In this document: positions 4,492-7,303 of the stretch, piece by piece
Numbering within the stretch: the stretch's first letter is position 1
Layout: each line of letters starts with the position of its first letter
Assembly (NCBI GenBank): GCA_903866425.1
Contig: CAIPNN010000138.1
Coordinates: 1-7,303, forward strand
Source of the DNA: an uncultured Actinomycetes bacterium
GTDB taxonomy: Bacteria > Actinomycetota > Thermoleophilia > Miltoncostaeales > Miltoncostaeaceae
Direction: 5' to 3'
DNA: 7,303 nt
Program-made: the position numbers and the translations under genes
Notes under the pieces: model-generated
What the model saw: only the letters and a program-made list of their open reading frames with translations
What the model was told of the DNA's origin: nothing
Databases searched by the model: none

Positions 4492-6627
4492 GTGGAGAAG
4501 CTGACGCGATGGGTGCTGCACCACAAGTTGATCGTGGTGCTGTTCTGGGTGGTGGTCACCCTCATCGGGTTCGCCAGCGCATCGGGCCTGTCGAGCGTGC
4601 TGTCGAAGGACTTCTCACTGCCCGGCCAGCCCGGGTACGAGGCCAATCAGGCCCTGCTGCAGCAGTACGGCAACGGCGGTATCTCACCGCCGCTCGTGGC
4701 CGTGGTGAAGTTGCCCGAGGGCCAGTCGGCAACGGCGCCCGCAGCAGAGGCGCAGATGGCCGCGGCGCTCACCGCCGTCCAGAAGTCGGCGCCCGACATC
4801 CGCGTGGTGGGATACCCGGGCACGCGCGACAAGCGATTTGTGTCGGCTGACGGCAGCACCACCTTCGCCTACATCTATGCGCCCGTCGTCCCCGGGTTCG
4901 AGCTGAAGCCCACTGCATATCCCCAGATCACTGCGGCACTCAACTCGCGCACGGTCGCCGGCCAGCCCATCCAGCTCACGGGTATCGCCCTCCTGTCGGG
5001 CGGCGGCGGCAGCAGCAATGGGCCCAGCCTGCTCACCGAGGTGCTGCTGGGTGGCGTTGGCGCGCTGATCGTGCTGGCGTTCGTGTTCGCGTCATTCCTT
5101 GCGGTCGTGCCGCTGCTCATGGCCATCGTGGCCATCCCATCCACCCTGCTCATCGTCAACGGCCTGGCGCGACTCACCGATGTGTCGTTCATCGTGCAGT
5201 TCCTCGTGTCGCTCATCGGCCTCGGCGTGGCCATCGACTACTCGCTGCTCGTTGTCACCCGATGGCGTGAGGAACGGGCGCTGGGTGCCCAGGGCGACGA
5301 CGCCATTGTGAAGACGATGAAGACGGCCGGGCGCGCGGTGCTGGTGTCAGGGGCCGCCGTCGCCGTCGGCCTCGTGGCGCTCGTGGTGATTCCCGTGCCG
5401 TTCCTGCGCAGCATCGGGTACGGCGGGCTCCTCATCCCCGTCGTGAGCGTGCTGGTGGCACTCACCCTGCTGCCGGTCATTCTTGCCAAGTGGGGATCGC
5501 GCCTCGAGTGGCCGCGCCTGCGCAAGGAGGAGACCGCCAGCCGCGGTTGGACGGCTTGGGCGCGCATGACCGTGCGGCGGCGCTGGATCGCCGCGGGCGT
5601 GGGCCTGGCCATTCTGGGGCTGCTGCTGGTGCCGGCCTTCAACATCGTCGTGGGTCAGCCGTCGGCGACGGCGCTCGCCAATCCGGGGCCGGCGGCAACG
5701 GCGCTCAACAACCTGCACAGCGCCGGTATCGATGATGGCGCCCTCACACCCATGGAGGTGCTGGCCACGCCCGCCACCGCGGCATCGACGGCCACGGCCC
5801 TTGCGGCGGTGCCGGGCATCCGCACCGCGGTGGCCCCTGCGGCAAGCGACCCCACTTGGACAAACGGCACCACGTCGATCGTCGAGGTGATCCCCGAAGC
5901 AGATGGCGCCACCGCGGCTGGCCGCGACGCAATCACGAACGTGCGCGATACCGCAGCCACGCTCCCCGGTGCGCCACAGGTCGGTGGAATCGGCCCGCAG
6001 AACAGGGACTTCATCTCGTCGGTGTATGGGTCGTTCCCACTCATGATCCTGCTCATCGCCATCGTCACCTTCATCTTCCTGGCGCGCGAGTTCAGGTCGT
6101 TGCTGCTGCCGCTCAAGGCGGTGCTGCTCAACATCCTGTCCGTGGCCGCCGCCTGGGGAATCATGGTGTGGGTGTGGCAGGAGGGGAACCTGTCGGAGAG
6201 CATCTGGAACACGCCGGCCACCGGCGCCATCGACGCGTGGATTCCGCTCATGGTTTTCGCGTTCCTCTACGGACTGTCGATGGACTACGAGGTGTTCATC
6301 CTCAGCCGCATGCGGGAGGAGTACGACGTCACGGGCTCCACCACGAAATCGATCGTGGTGGGCATCGGGCGCACCGGACGCCTCGTGACCAGCGCCGCGC
6401 TCATCCTGTTCCTCGCGTTCATCGCGCTGGGGGCCACGCCCGAGACCACCGTGCGCATCTTCGCCACGGGCCTCGCCGCGGGAATCCTGCTGGACGCCAC
6501 CGTGGTGCGCGCCCTGCTGGTACCCGCATTGGTGTCGCTGTTCGGACGCTGGAACTGGTGGCTGCCCACCTGGGCCGCGAAGGTGCTGCGCGTAAAGCCG
6601 TCATTGCCACCCCCCGGTAGCGACTGA
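4492..6627 (+). CDS. MMPL/RND-family membrane exporter
   Basis: The 711-residue product is an inner-membrane, proton-driven transporter of the MMPL branch of the RND superfamily. Members export lipids or hydrophobic compounds. The GTG start has a good ribosome binding site. The layout is standard: helix 1 (about 12-31), a large extracytoplasmic domain (32-182), helices 2-6 (183-331), a cytoplasmic linker with Trp/Arg-rich TVRRRWIAAG before helix 7 (365-385), a second extracytoplasmic domain (386-514), and helices 8-12 (515-683). Both proton-relay Asp-Tyr pairs of the family are intact: VAIDYSLL (Asp249-Tyr250) in helix 4 and LSMDYEVFILSR (Asp598-Tyr599) in helix 10. The length matches actinobacterial YdfJ/YdgH-like MMPL proteins of about 700-750 residues, shorter than mycobacterial MmpL proteins, and there is no long C-terminal cytoplasmic domain. 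It diverges from the CMD gene and is followed after 11 bases by an RNA methyltransferase gene. The substrate cannot be inferred from the sequence. Confidence 0.97.
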   Translation: MEKLTRWVLHHKLIVVLFWVVVTLIGFASASGLSSVLSKDFSLPGQPGYEANQALLQQYGNGGISPPLVAVVKLPEGQSATAPAAEAQMAAALTAVQKSAPDIRVVGYPGTRDKRFVSADGSTTFAYIYAPVVPGFELKPTAYPQITAALNSRTVAGQPIQLTGIALLSGGGGSSNGPSLLTEVLLGGVGALIVLAFVFASFLAVVPLLMAIVAIPSTLLIVNGLARLTDVSFIVQFLVSLIGLGVAIDYSLLVVTRWREERALGAQGDDAIVKTMKTAGRAVLVSGAAVAVGLVALVVIPVPFLRSIGYGGLLIPVVSVLVALTLLPVILAKWGSRLEWPRLRKEETASRGWTAWARMTVRRRWIAAGVGLAILGLLLVPAFNIVVGQPSATALANPGPAATALNNLHSAGIDDGALTPMEVLATPATAASTATALAAVPGIRTAVAPAASDPTWTNGTTSIVEVIPEADGATAAGRDAITNVRDTAATLPGAPQVGGIGPQNRDFISSVYGSFPLMILLIAIVTFIFLAREFRSLLLPLKAVLLNILSVAAAWGIMVWVWQEGNLSESIWNTPATGAIDAWIPLMVFAFLYGLSMDYEVFILSRMREEYDVTGSTTKSIVVGIGRTGRLVTSAALILFLAFIALGATPETTVRIFATGLAAGILLDATVVRALLVPALVSLFGRWNWWLPTWAAKVLRVKPSLPPPGSD

Positions 6628-6638
6628 GCCTGCCCGGC

Positions 6639-7303
6639 ATGGATCACGACGCCCTGCGCGACCTCTTCGCCAGCCTCCGCGGCGAGGAGCGTCGCCTGCG
6701 GCGCCCCCCGCCCGACGGCACCGGCGGAATTCTCATGGCCGAGGGCGCGCGACTGGTGGTGCACGCCCAGGAGCGGGGGCATCACCTCAACGCCCTGCTC
6801 GTGAGCACGAAGTACAACGGGCCGCTCCCTGCCGGCGACCATGGCGTGCTCACCCTCGAGCCCGAAGAGATCCAGCGGCTCACGGGTTTCGGCGCGATGC
6901 GCGAGATGCTTGGCGCATTCGACCGGCCCCCCGATGCCGAGACCGGCCCGGTCATCAACGGCGCCCGCAACGTGCTGGTGCTTGAAGGCGTGGCCAACCC
7001 CTCGAATGTGGGCACCATCATCCGGAGCGCCGTGGCGCTCGGCATGGACGCCACGCTGGTGGGCCCGGCATCGTCCGACCCCTACGGGCGCCGGGCGCTC
7101 CGCACCTCGATGGGCACCGCGCTCGATCACCCCTGGGCACCCGACCCCGACCCCATCGCCACGTGCAGGACCAATGGCATCGTCACGCTCGCCCTCACCC
7201 CCGACCCCGGGGCACAGCGCCTGGAGGACGCCCTCGCAGAGCACGCCGGCGACCGTGTGGCGCTGGTGCTGGGGGCCGAGGGCCCGGGGCTCACCGATGC
7301 CAC
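6639..7303 (+). CDS. SpoU/TrmH-family RNA 2'-O-methyltransferase, 3' end outside window
   Basis: The frame runs open from an ATG at 6639 past the window end, giving 221 complete codons. These enzymes methylate a ribose 2'-OH of tRNA or rRNA with SAM, using a C-terminal knotted SPOUT fold. The N-terminal part (1-100) matches the substrate-binding domain of rRNA-type members: ILMAEGARLVVHA (31-43) and LTGFGAMREMLGAFDRP (81-97). The catalytic domain begins at about 110: motif 1 is VLEGVANPSNVGTIIRSA (114-131) with Asn120 and Arg129, and motif 2 is LVLGAEGPGLTD (209-220). Motif 3, which completes the SAM pocket, would lie within the next 20-30 residues and is cut off. The start is taken at 6639, 11 bases after the MMPL stop; no clear Shine-Dalgarno is seen, so coupling to the exporter is possible. 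In many actinobacteria a related gene lies before pheST, which would be the housekeeping reading of this locus. Confidence 0.93.
   Translation, partial: MDHDALRDLFASLRGEERRLRRPPPDGTGGILMAEGARLVVHAQERGHHLNALLVSTKYNGPLPAGDHGVLTLEPEEIQRLTGFGAMREMLGAFDRPPDAETGPVINGARNVLVLEGVANPSNVGTIIRSAVALGMDATLVGPASSDPYGRRALRTSMGTALDHPWAPDPDPIATCRTNGIVTLALTPDPGAQRLEDALAEHAGDRVALVLGAEGPGLTDA

Noticed and set aside
6285..7244. A 319-codon minus-strand open frame across the MMPL end and the methyltransferase gene
   Set aside because: It crosses two plus-strand genes with clear SPOUT and MMPL motifs and shows no family of its own.

Overview
The window is a gene-dense, high-GC stretch of bacterial chromosome, roughly two thirds G+C by eye, with strong C/G preference at third codon positions, several GTG starts and intergenic gaps of mostly under 60 bases. 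The gene families and codon style fit an actinobacterium-like organism. A deep branch such as Thermoleophilia is possible, but no marker gene here fixes the lineage. There are no rRNA or tRNA genes, CRISPR arrays, transposases, phage genes or integration signatures. No stretch longer than about 120 bases lacks a gene.

Layout from left to right. Positions 1-369 (+) hold the nearly complete 3' part of a DUF302-family gene that begins just outside the window. Its stop lies 9 bases from the stop of a convergent minus-strand cluster. That cluster, read from right to left, has six genes: a carboxymuconolactone decarboxylase (CMD) family protein (4371-3991), a secreted coiled-coil M23 endopeptidase (3935-2856), a small two-helix membrane protein (2819-2481), a flavin-dependent LLM-class oxidoreductase (2481-1420), a 63-residue zinc-ribbon protein (1381-1190) and a RecX-like regulator (1176-379). 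Spacings of 55, 36, -1, 38 and 13 bases make one operon, or two short ones, plausible.

A 120-base divergent intergenic region (4372-4491) separates this cluster from an MMPL-family exporter (4492-6627, +). It contains a perfect 18-bp palindrome, the best candidate regulatory element in the window. Eleven bases after the exporter starts a SpoU/TrmH-family RNA 2'-O-methyltransferase (6639 to the edge, +), cut off by the window end just after its second SAM-binding motif.

How the genes work together is not obvious. The minus-strand cluster mixes redox chemistry (CMD, LLM), cell-wall remodelling (M23), an unknown membrane protein and recombination control (RecX). Most genes are recognisable housekeeping or generic accessory families. 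I see no convincing new multi-gene system. The points worth a second look are the palindrome between the divergent promoters, the translationally coupled membrane protein/LLM pair, the zinc-ribbon protein placed in front of recX, and the exporter/RNA-methylase pair.
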